NCBI GenBank assembly: GCA_036501845.1
Contig: DASXZO010000175.1
Span: 1-10,517, forward strand
Source of the DNA: JBBREP01 sp036501845
Lineage (GTDB): Bacteria > Actinomycetota > Acidimicrobiia > IMCC26256 > PALSA-610
Direction: 5' to 3'
DNA length: 10,517 nt
The first letter of the stretch is position 1; each line of letters starts with the position of its first letter. Position numbers and translations under genes: made by a program. This document shows, in pieces, positions 1 to 7,579 of the stretch. The notes below the pieces were generated by a model, which saw only the letters and a list, made by a program, of their open reading frames with translations, searched no databases and was not told where the DNA came from.

Positions 1-938
1 ACTTCTCGCTCACCGGTCCGTTGCTGTCACGCTCCACGCTGTTCCGCCTCGACGCGCTCGAGCCCGCCGATCTGGTGACGTTGCTCGAGCGCGCGCTCGG
101 CGATCGCACGCGAGGCCTCGGCGACGAACCGGCCGAGATCGAACGCGAGGCGCTCGAACATCTCGCGACACGCGCCGAGGGCGATGCCCGTCACGCGCTC
201 ACCTGCCTCGAGCTCGCCCACGCACTCGCTATCGAGCGCACCGCCCCCGGGGGCGCGAGCCGCAGGCGAGCGGGGGTGGAGAGTGCCGATCAGGCAATCA
301 TTGTTCTCGCTGATGCCGAAGCGGCGATCGCGATGCGCGCGGTGCGCTACGGCGCCGACGAGCACTACGACATCGTGAGCGCGTTCATCAAGAGCATGCG
401 CGGCAGCGATGCCGATGCCGCGGTGTTCTGGCTCGCCCGCATGATCGAGGCGGGCGAGGACGCGCGGTTCATCGCTCGGCGCATGGTGATCTTCGCGTCC
501 GAGGATGTCGGCCTCGCCGATCCGGTGGCGTTGTCGGTGGCCACGGCGGCCGCCCACGCAGTGGAATACGTCGGCCTGCCCGAGGCCCGCATCAACCTGT
601 CGCACGCCGCGATCTACCTGGCGCTGGCCGCGAAGTCGAACAGCGCCTACATGGCGATTGCGCGTGCGATCGAGGCCGTGCACGACGAGGCCGCCGGGAA
701 GGTGCCGGTGCATCTGCGGGACGCGAGCTACCAGGGTGCCAAGGCTTTGGGCCACGGCGAGGGGTATCGCTATCCTCACGACGCTCCGACGAGCTGGGTC
801 GAGCAGCAATACCTGCCGGATGAGCACCTCGGGCGGCGGTTCTACGAGCCGGGCGACCATGGTGACGAGTCTGCGCTGGTGGAGCGCTGGCGGGCGCGCC
901 GTGGGGAGCGGGAGGGCAGACACGATGACGGCGAGTGA
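1..938 (+). CDS. rarA: Replication-associated recombination protein A (RarA/MgsA), 5'-partial
   Basis: This is the C-terminal two thirds of the AAA+ ATPase RarA (MgsA/WRNIP1 family), which acts on stalled replication forks and interacts with SSB in characterised bacteria. The frame is open from base 3, and the gene begins before the window. The first residues (FSLTGPLLSR) match the sensor-1 region of the family, where 'ENPxF..N..LLSR' is usual. 'EGDARHALTCLELA' follows (codons near 178-220) and matches the sensor-2 'GDAR.ALN.LE' motif. The MgsA C-terminal tetramerisation domain follows, with 'EHYDIVSAFIKSMRGSD', 'ARRMVIFASEDVGLADP', 'YLALAAKSNSAY' and 'VPVHLRDA'. The Walker motifs lie outside the window. 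The protein ends in a charged tail at TGA 936-938. The next gene starts 14 nt before this stop, which suggests translational coupling. The identification is near certain. Confidence 0.95.
   Translation, partial: FSLTGPLLSRSTLFRLDALEPADLVTLLERALGDRTRGLGDEPAEIEREALEHLATRAEGDARHALTCLELAHALAIERTAPGGASRRRAGVESADQAIIVLADAEAAIAMRAVRYGADEHYDIVSAFIKSMRGSDADAAVFWLARMIEAGEDARFIARRMVIFASEDVGLADPVALSVATAAAHAVEYVGLPEARINLSHAAIYLALAAKSNSAYMAIARAIEAVHDEAAGKVPVHLRDASYQGAKALGHGEGYRYPHDAPTSWVEQQYLPDEHLGRRFYEPGDHGDESALVERWRARRGEREGRHDDGE
911..916 (+). promoter_or_regulatory. Shine-Dalgarno GGAGGG of the DUF948 gene
   Basis: GGAGGG lies 8 nt before the ATG at 925, inside the 3' end of rarA. It supports the short start at 925 over the much longer open frame that extends upstream through rarA. 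Confidence 0.75.
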
Positions 939-1287
939 TGTGGTGCTGGTTGCGCTCGCAGTACTCGTCGCGATCGGCGCCGGTGCCACCGTCTCCATGC
1001 TCGTGTCGCTCCGCTCGACGCTCGTGTCGTTGCGCAGGTCGCTCGATTCACTGCAGCAGGACACGTTGCCGATCGTGGAGGAGCTGCGCGACGCGGTGAC
1101 CACCACCACTGGTCACGTGGAACGGGTCGATCGGTTGATCACCGGCGCCGAGTCGGTGGAGGCCCACGTCGACGCGGCGTCGCGCCTCGCCTACCGCACG
1201 ATCTCGAGCCCGGTGGTGAAGACCGTCGCGTTCGGCAGCGGCGTGAAGAAGGCCACGCAGCGGCTCCGGCGCCGGCGGGCGTCGTAG
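925..1287 (+). CDS. DUF948-family membrane-anchored protein
   Basis: A 120-residue protein with an N-terminal membrane helix (about residues 5-28, VVLVALAVLVAIGAGATVSML). An amphipathic, probably coiled-coil stretch follows (about 29-72: repeated 'SLRSTL' and 'SLRRSL', then 'DTLPIVEELRDAV' and 'HVERVDRLI'). This helix plus 'LP..EEL' plus heptad layout is typical of DUF948 proteins, which sit upstream of alaS in many actinomycetes and have no settled function. The tail 'TISSPVVKTVAFGSGVKKA' is followed by a very basic end (RLRRRRAS). The frame is open far upstream, but only the ATG at 925 has a good ribosome site and the expected N-terminus. It overlaps rarA by 14 nt, and the next gene begins 2 nt after its stop. 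A role near the envelope or membrane is inferred only from topology. Confidence 0.85.
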   Translation: MTASDVVLVALAVLVAIGAGATVSMLVSLRSTLVSLRRSLDSLQQDTLPIVEELRDAVTTTTGHVERVDRLITGAESVEAHVDAASRLAYRTISSPVVKTVAFGSGVKKATQRLRRRRAS

Positions 1288-1289
1288 CC

Positions 1290-1553
1290 GTGTTCAAGCG
1301 GGTGCGCTGGACCGCAGTCGGTTACGTCGCGGGGCTCGGCACCAGTTATGCCGTGGCGCGCAAGGTGCGGCGGGAGATGCAAAAGCTCGATCCGCAACAC
1401 GTGAGCCGGCAGGTAGGCGACCGGGTGCGAGCGGCGGTGTCGGACGGTCGCGACGAGATGCAACGCCGCGAGGCCGAACTTCGGCGCGGCTACGACCCGC
1501 GCTTGTTGCGCGCGGTGCCCGACGACATGCCGGGCAGCTCGCGTGGCCGCTGA
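1290..1553 (+). CDS. Small DUF6167-like protein with one N-terminal helix
   Basis: An 87-residue protein starting with GTG, 2 nt after the stop of the DUF948 gene. 'MFKRVRWTAVGYVAGLGTSY' forms a short hydrophobic helix (about residues 8-24). A basic stretch (ARKVRREMQKLDP) and a charged helix containing 'DGRDEMQRREAEL' follow. The start 'MF+R..W...G...G', the K-L-P motif after the helix, and 'M..REAEL' resemble DUF6167 proteins, which follow the DUF948 gene and precede alaS in streptomycetes. This is a recalled family match, not a search result. No catalytic motif is visible. There is no strong Shine-Dalgarno, so translation is probably coupled to the upstream gene. The last 11 nt overlap the start of the beta-helix gene. 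Function is unknown; position and anchor suggest it partners the DUF948 protein. Confidence 0.75.
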   Translation: MFKRVRWTAVGYVAGLGTSYAVARKVRREMQKLDPQHVSRQVGDRVRAAVSDGRDEMQRREAELRRGYDPRLLRAVPDDMPGSSRGR

Positions 1554-3315
1554 CGCTCGCCGCACTCGTCGCAGTCGCCGGCTCGCAGTTGTCGCCACAC
1601 TTGCGGCCGCGTGCGCGGCCGTTCCGGCAACGAGCGGAGTGGCTGCGATCACCACGCGACACGCCGCAGGTGCGAGTGCTCCGGTGAAGCTCTACGTGGC
1701 GCAGCAAGGTTCGGATGCCGGCCCCGGAACTGCGGCGCGCCCGTTCCGATCGATCGGGGCCGCATTGAAGCGCGCCACCCGCAACGCCACCGTGGTGGTG
1801 GGCAGTGGCGTGTACCGCGAGTCGCTCGGCGACGTGTCCCAACCGGTCACGATCGAGGCGGCGCCGGGCGCCACCGTGTGGCTGTCGGGTGCCGACGTGG
1901 TCACTGGCTGGTCGGCGGTGGCGCGCGGATGGGTGCACCACAACTGGACCACGCAGTTTTGCCACACGTGTTACGACCCGCGCGCGCTCGACCCGCTGTA
2001 TCCCTATGCGGGCTACCCCGACATGGCGTTCGTGAACGGCAAGGCGCTTACGCAGGTGGGCTCGGTGAGCGCGCTGCGCGCCGGCACGTTCTACGTCGAC
2101 TACGGCGCGCACAACCTCTATGTGGGCACCAACCCCACGGGCGCGGTCGTCGAGGCCGCCACGCGCGTCCAGGCCGCGCGGTTCACCGGCCCGGCCGCCG
2201 GCAGCGTGGTGCGCGGCATCGGCTTCAAGGACTACGCACCTGACTGGAACACGAACCCGTACCCCGCGATGGTGCTCGACCTCGCGCCCAAGATGACGTT
2301 CGACGACGACAGCTTCGTGGGCAGCGCGTCGCGAGGCCTCAGCGTGTACACCAGCAACGTGACCGTGCGCGACAGCGCGTTCCTCGCCAATGGGTTCACC
2401 GGATTCCACGCCAACACGGCCGACAACCTCGACTTCGATGGCAACGTGGCGGCCTACAACAACACCGAGAAGTTCTTCCCGGGCTTCTCGCCCGTCGCCT
2501 CGGTGTCGGGCGTGAAGATCACCAGCTCGTACCACGTGCTCGTGAAGGGCAACATCGCCGAGGACAACTACGCCAACGGCATCTGGTTCGACGTCTCGTC
2601 GTACCAGGCCACCGTCGTCGACAACTTTGCGCAGTCGAACTTCCGCAACGGCATCTACATCGAGATCACGGGCTCGGCGATCGTGGCGTCGAACCTGTCG
2701 ATCTTGAACGGTCAGGCCGGCCTCAAGCTCAGCGGTGCCACCGAAGCGCGCGTCTACAACAACACGCTGGCCGACAATGCCGAATACCAGCTGAGCGTGC
2801 ACGACGACGGGCGCGTCAACACGAACCCACAGCAGATCGCGCTGGGCATCACGTGGCGCACCGCGAACAACACGTTCGCCAACAACGTGCTCTCCGCACC
2901 GCGCAACGGCGAGATCGGTCCGCTCGTGTACACCGAGGATCTCGACAAGCCCAAGAACGTCGACGCCTCCACGATGGTCACCGCCATGGTTGACGATGTG
3001 TTCGCACGGAGCGGCCCGAACCGTCCCACCTATCTCGCCGACTGGACTCGGATCGCGCCGCTCCCACTGAGCAAGTACGCGACGCTCGCGGCGTTCCAGG
3101 CCGCCACCGGCTACGAGGCGGGCGCGATCGACTACACGAACTACACCACGTCGCCGATCTTCGTGAACGAGGGCCTGGGGAACTACTCGCTGCAGTCGGG
3201 GAGCCGGCTCATCGATTCGGGCCTGCCGCTGCCCGCCGACGTCGCCGCCGCGGTCGGCGTTCCCTGCTGCGGCGCGGTGAATCGCGGCGCACTCGTGTAC
3301 CCCGGTCACCAGTAA
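1543..3315 (+). CDS. Secreted right-handed parallel beta-helix repeat protein
   Basis: A 590-residue exported protein. The N-terminus has an Arg-rich n-region (RRTRRSRR), a hydrophobic core (LAVVATLAAACAAV) and likely cleavage near residues 30-35. 'SRRLAVV' only partly fits a Tat motif, so Sec export is as likely. Residues 49-93 (KLYVAQQGSDAGPGTAARPF, then 'SIGAALKRAT' and 'VVVGSGVYRESL') are the entry module typical of pectate-lyase-like beta-helix proteins. Residues about 220-450 are a ladder of rungs rich in Asn, Gly and Val ('SNVTVRDSAFLANGFTGFHA', 'VLVKGNIAEDNYANGIWF', 'ATVVDNFAQSNFRNGIYI', 'ARVYNNTLADNAEYQLSV'). The C-terminus ends 'CCGAVNRGALVYPGHQ'. Cysteines C140/C143 and C575/C576 could form disulfides. 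The fold suggests binding or cleaving a polysaccharide, but no lyase or hydrolase signature is clear. GTG 1543 overlaps the previous gene by 11 nt, and alaS starts 9 nt after the stop. Such a gene is not expected in this operon. Confidence 0.88.
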   Translation: MAADARRTRRSRRLAVVATLAAACAAVPATSGVAAITTRHAAGASAPVKLYVAQQGSDAGPGTAARPFRSIGAALKRATRNATVVVGSGVYRESLGDVSQPVTIEAAPGATVWLSGADVVTGWSAVARGWVHHNWTTQFCHTCYDPRALDPLYPYAGYPDMAFVNGKALTQVGSVSALRAGTFYVDYGAHNLYVGTNPTGAVVEAATRVQAARFTGPAAGSVVRGIGFKDYAPDWNTNPYPAMVLDLAPKMTFDDDSFVGSASRGLSVYTSNVTVRDSAFLANGFTGFHANTADNLDFDGNVAAYNNTEKFFPGFSPVASVSGVKITSSYHVLVKGNIAEDNYANGIWFDVSSYQATVVDNFAQSNFRNGIYIEITGSAIVASNLSILNGQAGLKLSGATEARVYNNTLADNAEYQLSVHDDGRVNTNPQQIALGITWRTANNTFANNVLSAPRNGEIGPLVYTEDLDKPKNVDASTMVTAMVDDVFARSGPNRPTYLADWTRIAPLPLSKYATLAAFQAATGYEAGAIDYTNYTTSPIFVNEGLGNYSLQSGSRLIDSGLPLPADVAAAVGVPCCGAVNRGALVYPGHQ

Positions 3316-3324
3316 TCTCAGCGG

Positions 3325-5964
3325 ATGCACGCGTCACCGCCCAGCACCGCCGAGGGTTTGCGCGCGGCCTGGGACGAGTACTGGTCGGCGCGTGGCCACG
3401 CCATCGTGCCGTCGGCGAGCACGGTGCCCACCGACCGCACGGTGCTGTTCACGATCGCGGGCATGATCCCGTTCAAGCCCTACTTCGTCGGTGAGGAACA
3501 GGCGCCGTGGCCGCGGGCCGCGTCGATCCAGAAATGCGTGCGGGCCGGCGGCAAGCACAACGACCTCGACGACATCGGCCGCACGAACCGCCACTTCTCG
3601 TTCTTCGAGATGATGGGCTTCTTCAGCTTCGGCGACTACTTCAAGGCCGACGCCATCCCGTGGGCATGGACCTTCTTCACCGAGGTGATGGGCCTCGACC
3701 CCGAGCGCTTGTGGGTCACGATCCACACCACCGACGACGACGCGGCGCGGATCTGGACCGACGACGTGGGGTTCCCGCCCGCCCGCCTGCAGCGGCTCGA
3801 CGAGGACAACTTCTGGCGGATGGGCGACACGGGTCCGTGCGGACCTTCGTCGGAGATCCACTACGACCTCGGGCCCGAGCACGGGCCCGACGGCGGCCCG
3901 GCGGTCGCCGGGGGCGACCGCTTCGTGGAGGTTGGCAACATCGTCTTCATGCAGTACGACCAGCGCGCCGACGGCACGCGAGCCGACCTGCCCAAGCCGA
4001 GCATCGACTTCGGGATGGGGTTCGAGCGCCTGCTGTTCCTCGTGCAGGGCAAGGAGTCGATCTTCGACATCGACCTCTTCCAGCCGCTGATCGCGCGAGC
4101 CGAGCAGGTGACGGGCACCCGCTACGGCGACGACCCCGAGCACGACGTGTACCTGCGAATCCTCGCCGAGCACGCGCGCACGATGGCGTTCATCGTGTCC
4201 GACGGCGTGATGCCGAGCAACCAGGAGCGCGGCTACGTGCTGCGGCGCATCATCCGGCGCGCCGTACGCCACGCGTACCTCCTCGGCGCGCGCGACCTCG
4301 TGACGCCGCCGATGATCGACGCGGTCTGCGAGGTGATGGGTAGCGCCTACCCGAAGCTCATCGCCGACCGCGAGATCGTCACCTCGATCGTGGCCCACGA
4401 AGAGCAGTCGTTCCTCGTCACGCTCCAGCGCGGCACCGAGCACCTCGACGGTTTGCTCGATCGTGGCGACGTGAGCGGCGACGACGCGTTCTACCTCCAC
4501 GACACGCTCGGCTTCCCGGTCGATCTCACTCGCGAGATCGCGTCCGAGCGCGGCCGCCAGGTGGATGTCGCGGCGTTTGACGCGCGCATGACCGAGCAGC
4601 GCGAGCGGGCACGCGAGGCCGCCAAGGAAGCGGGCGGGCGCGCCAACGCGCCGGTGGAGCTCTACCGCGAGATCGTCGGCGAGCACGGCACCACCGAGTT
4701 CACCGGGCGCGAGGAGTACACCACCGACGGCGCCCGCGTGCTGGCCCTGGCGGACGGGCGCGAACGCATGCTGCGCGCCGCCGGCGGCGACGCCATGGAA
4801 GTGATCCTCGACCGCACGCCGTTCTACGCGGAGTCCGGCGGCCAGGTTGGCGACACCGGCATGCTGCGCAGCGAGCGCGGCGCGGTTGCCGAGGTGCAGG
4901 ACACCCAGTACGGGCTGCCCGGTCTGGTCGTGCACCGGGTGGGGGTGATCGAAGGCGAGCTGTCGGAGGGCGACATCGTGACCGCCGCGATCGACGGTGA
5001 GCGGCGCGACAACATCCGTCGCAACCACACGGCCACGCACCTGCTGCACTGGGCGTTGCGCGAGGTACTCGGGCCTCACGTGAAGCAAGCCGGATCGGTG
5101 GTGGAGCCGGGCCGGCTGCGGTTCGACTTCAACCACTACGAAGCGGTGCCCATCGACGACCTGGTGAAGGTCGAGACACTCGCCAACGAGCAGGTGATCT
5201 CCGACGCGCCGGTCACGCACATCGAGATGGCGAAAGCCGACGCCGAGGCGCGCGGCGCGATCGCGTTCTTCGGCGACAAGTACGGCGACCGTGTGCGGGT
5301 GCTCGACGCGGGCCCGTCGATCGAGCTGTGCGGTGGCACGCACGTCGACTCGCTCGGCTTCATCGGACCGATCAAGATCGTGAGCGAGGGCTCGATCGGC
5401 TCCAACGTGCGCCGCATCGAAGCGCTCACTGGCGATGGATCGATCGCCTACATCTCCGACGAAGAGGCGCGGCTGCGGCGCATCGCCGCGCAACTGCGCG
5501 CGACGCCGGCCGAAGTGGAGGAGCGGGTCACGCGATTGCAGGGCCAACTCCGCGAGCTCGAGAGCGAGCTGCGCTCGTTGCGGGCCGAGCAGGCCACTGC
5601 GGCCGCGGGTGATCTCGCCGCGGGAGCCGAAGGCGGCGTGCTGGTGGCGCGCCGCGACGGTGCCACGCCCGACGAGCTGCGCCAGCTCGCGCACGCGGTG
5701 CTCACCACGCTGCCCGACGGAGGTGTGGTGGCGCTGCTCGGCGCCGGCCCCGACGGCGCCAAGGCTTCGATCGTGGTGGCCGTGAGCAAGCAGCTCGTGG
5801 CCGACGGCGCGTCGGCGGCCGAGATCGCCGCGCCCGGCGCCCGTGCGATCGGCGGCGGCACGGGGAAGAACGCCGACCTGGCGATGGGCGGCGGCCCCAA
5901 TGTCGCGGCCATCGACAGCGCGTTGGAGCTGGTGGGCGAGCAGGCCGGTCGCTGGCGCCGGTGA
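3325..5964 (+). CDS. alaS: Alanine--tRNA ligase
   Basis: Full-length AlaRS of 879 residues, which charges tRNA-Ala and clears mischarged Ser/Gly-tRNA in the cytoplasm. The class II catalytic domain covers about residues 10-245, with 'TIAGMIPFKPYF', 'GRTNRHFSFFEMMGFFSFGDYF' and motif 3 'GMGFERLLF' (230-238). The tRNA-recognition region includes 'SNQERGYVLRRIIRRAVRHA' (298-317). The editing domain has 'PFYAESGGQVGDTG' (499-512), the zinc motif HTATH (H568, H572) and CGGTH (C669, H673). A coiled coil (about 712-758) leads to the C-terminal DHHA1 domain with a Gly-rich 'GGGTGKNADLAMGGG' (843-857). All expected metal and editing residues are present. ATG 3325 lies 9 nt after the beta-helix stop with only a weak ribosome site, and TGA overlaps the ruvX start (GTGA). 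Confidence 0.98.
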   Translation: MHASPPSTAEGLRAAWDEYWSARGHAIVPSASTVPTDRTVLFTIAGMIPFKPYFVGEEQAPWPRAASIQKCVRAGGKHNDLDDIGRTNRHFSFFEMMGFFSFGDYFKADAIPWAWTFFTEVMGLDPERLWVTIHTTDDDAARIWTDDVGFPPARLQRLDEDNFWRMGDTGPCGPSSEIHYDLGPEHGPDGGPAVAGGDRFVEVGNIVFMQYDQRADGTRADLPKPSIDFGMGFERLLFLVQGKESIFDIDLFQPLIARAEQVTGTRYGDDPEHDVYLRILAEHARTMAFIVSDGVMPSNQERGYVLRRIIRRAVRHAYLLGARDLVTPPMIDAVCEVMGSAYPKLIADREIVTSIVAHEEQSFLVTLQRGTEHLDGLLDRGDVSGDDAFYLHDTLGFPVDLTREIASERGRQVDVAAFDARMTEQRERAREAAKEAGGRANAPVELYREIVGEHGTTEFTGREEYTTDGARVLALADGRERMLRAAGGDAMEVILDRTPFYAESGGQVGDTGMLRSERGAVAEVQDTQYGLPGLVVHRVGVIEGELSEGDIVTAAIDGERRDNIRRNHTATHLLHWALREVLGPHVKQAGSVVEPGRLRFDFNHYEAVPIDDLVKVETLANEQVISDAPVTHIEMAKADAEARGAIAFFGDKYGDRVRVLDAGPSIELCGGTHVDSLGFIGPIKIVSEGSIGSNVRRIEALTGDGSIAYISDEEARLRRIAAQLRATPAEVEERVTRLQGQLRELESELRSLRAEQATAAAGDLAAGAEGGVLVARRDGATPDELRQLAHAVLTTLPDGGVVALLGAGPDGAKASIVVAVSKQLVADGASAAEIAAPGARAIGGGTGKNADLAMGGGPNVAAIDSALELVGEQAGRWRR

Positions 5965-6410
5965 GCGGCGCGGGCACACCCGGAGGGCGCGTCCTCGCCG
6001 TCGACCTGGGATCGCGTCGCATCGGCTTGGCCCTGTCCGACCCGTCGCGCACGATCGCGTCGCCGCTGCTGGTGCTCGAACGGTCGAGGTCGGCCGGCGA
6101 CGACCACGCCGCGATCCTGGCCGTGGCGCGCGAGCGCGAGGTGGCCACGATCGTGGTGGGACTGCCGTTGTCCCTGTCGGGACGCGCCGGTCCCGCGGCA
6201 AAGGCGGCCGAGGCTGAGATTGGCGCGCTGGCAGAGGCCGCGGGTGCTGAACTGGCTGTGGTGGCCTTCGATGAGCGGCTCACAACTGTGAGCGCGCAAC
6301 GCAGCCTGCGGGCCGCCGGCGTGGCTGGCCGCAACCAGCGCACGATGGTCGACAAGGTCGCGGCGGCGATCATGCTGCAGGCGTTCCTCGACCGCGAGGC
6401 GGGCGCGTGA
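5961..6410 (+). CDS. ruvX: RuvX/YqgF Holliday-junction-resolvase-like nuclease
   Basis: A 149-residue RNase H-fold protein of the YqgF/RuvX family, linked in bacteria to maturation of the 16S rRNA 5' end and in some species to resolving DNA junctions. The N-terminal 'VLAVDLGSRRIGLALSD' carries the first catalytic Asp (D15). 'IVVGLPLSLSGRAG' (about 64-77) matches the family 'GLPL...G' strand. 'FDERLTTVSAQ' (103-113) supplies the acidic pair D104/E105, and 'MVDKVAAAIMLQAFL' (129-143) holds the last acidic residue, D131. Length is close to the usual 140-150. The GTG start overlaps the alaS stop by 4 nt, and the TGA overlaps the mltG start in the same way, giving tight translational coupling on both sides. 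All active-site acidic residues are intact. Confidence 0.95.
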   Translation: MSGAGTPGGRVLAVDLGSRRIGLALSDPSRTIASPLLVLERSRSAGDDHAAILAVAREREVATIVVGLPLSLSGRAGPAAKAAEAEIGALAEAAGAELAVVAFDERLTTVSAQRSLRAAGVAGRNQRTMVDKVAAAIMLQAFLDREAGA

Positions 6411-7579
6411 GCCGCGGCGGCTCACGCGAGCCGATCGACCTCGACGAGTTGCAGGCGAACTTTCGCGATGCGCCGGCCGAGCCGGCCCCCGAACCACGCG
6501 AGCCGTCCAGCGGCCGCGGCCCGGGGCGCGGCGAGATCGTGCCGCGCGCCCAGCGCCGGCGCCGTCCCGGTCGGGCGCTGCTCATCCTCCTGCTCGTGCT
6601 CGCGGTCCCGGTCGCGCTGGCCGGTGTGGGCACGGCCTGGTTCCAGCACCGCCTCAATGGTTCACCGGGCGGCAAGGCGGTGTCGGTCACGATCGCTGCG
6701 CACACGAGCACCGATGCGATCGGGAGCCTGCTCGAGCACAAGGGCGTGATCGATTCCACGGTCGCGTTCCGGCTCTACACGCGTGTGTTCCACCACTCGA
6801 AGCTGCACGCCGGCACGTACACGTTGCACCAACACATGGGTGTGCGCGACGCCGTGACCGCGCTCGAACGCACGGTGCCGGTGCAGCGGCTCGTGCTGGA
6901 GATCCGGCCCGGGCTGTGGCTCGACGAGATCGCGGTGCAGGTGCACGACCAGCTGCATCTCGACCCGTTGAAGTTCATCTCGCTCGTGAAATCGGGCGCG
7001 GTGCGGTCGGCCTACCAGCCTGCCGGCACCACCTCCACCGAGGGCCTGCTGTATCCCGACACCTACTACTTCACGCCGCACTCCACCGAGCTCGATGTGG
7101 TGCGCACGATGGTGCAGCGCTTCGACGAGGTCGCCAATTCGATCGGCTTGTCGCACGCGGCCGCGGCGCTGCACGTGTCGCCGTACGACGCGATCAAGGT
7201 GGCGGCGCTGATCCAGAGTGAGGCCAAGTACTCGGCCGACGGCCCGCCCGTGGCCTCGGCGATCTACAACCGGCTGGCGCGCAACATGCCACTGCAGATC
7301 GACGCCATGGTGTTGTTCGCCAACAACACCCACTCCACCAAGGATTTCGCGCACCTGCGCACGGTCGACTCGCCGTACAACTCCTACCTGCATGCCGGTC
7401 TCGGCCCCACACCGATCGAAGCGGCCACGATGGACAATCTCGAAGCAGCAGCGCATCCGCCCCACACCACCTATATCTATTGGGTGAACGGCGACTGCGC
7501 CGGCCACCTCGCGTTCGCCACGACGCAGGAACAGCAGAACGCCAACGTGGCTGCCTACGACGCGCTGGTGTGCCAATGA
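6407..7579 (+). CDS. mltG: Endolytic murein transglycosylase MltG (YceG-like)
   Basis: A 390-residue inner-membrane lytic transglycosylase predicted to cut nascent peptidoglycan strands and so limit glycan length. It has a cytoplasmic N-terminal tail (1-55, Pro- and Arg-rich), one transmembrane helix (about 56-79, RALLILLLVLAVPVALAGVG) and an extracytoplasmic domain. The LysM-like first part (about 93-165) is followed by 'TEGLLYPDTYYFTP' (211-224) and the catalytic segment 'VAALIQSEAKYS' (265-276). Then come 'VASAIYNRLARNMPLQIDA' (282-300), 'DSPYNSYLHAGLGPTPIEAA' (321-340) and 'GHLAFATTQEQQNANV' (366-381), all family hallmarks. In E. coli the catalytic segment reads ASIVEKET. Here the first Glu position is Gln270, while Glu272 keeps the second, conserved position. 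GTG 6407 overlaps ruvX by 4 nt; the TGA overlaps aroE by 3 nt within ATGA. Identification is secure. Confidence 0.95.
   Translation: MSRGGSREPIDLDELQANFRDAPAEPAPEPREPSSGRGPGRGEIVPRAQRRRRPGRALLILLLVLAVPVALAGVGTAWFQHRLNGSPGGKAVSVTIAAHTSTDAIGSLLEHKGVIDSTVAFRLYTRVFHHSKLHAGTYTLHQHMGVRDAVTALERTVPVQRLVLEIRPGLWLDEIAVQVHDQLHLDPLKFISLVKSGAVRSAYQPAGTTSTEGLLYPDTYYFTPHSTELDVVRTMVQRFDEVANSIGLSHAAAALHVSPYDAIKVAALIQSEAKYSADGPPVASAIYNRLARNMPLQIDAMVLFANNTHSTKDFAHLRTVDSPYNSYLHAGLGPTPIEAATMDNLEAAAHPPHTTYIYWVNGDCAGHLAFATTQEQQNANVAAYDALVCQ

Noticed and set aside
1600..1614. Lipobox giving a lipoprotein anchor on the beta-helix protein (C24)
   Set aside because: The residues before C24 are A-A-A, lacking the Leu/Val/Ile normally at -3, and the hydrophobic core continues past it.
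1543..3325. Recent mobile-element insertion carrying the beta-helix gene
   Set aside because: No transposase, terminal inverted repeats or target duplications are visible, and both junctions are tightly fitted to the neighbours.
1294..3330. A 678-codon minus-strand open frame opposite the DUF6167-like and beta-helix genes
   Set aside because: It has the same Arg/His/Val-rich shadow composition. The plus-strand frame has a signal peptide, beta-helix rungs and coupled junctions.
3334..6201. A 955-codon open frame on the minus strand opposite alaS and ruvX
   Set aside because: Its translation is Arg/His/Val-rich without recognisable domains, and it mirrors the codon structure of two certain genes. 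It is a GC-rich shadow.
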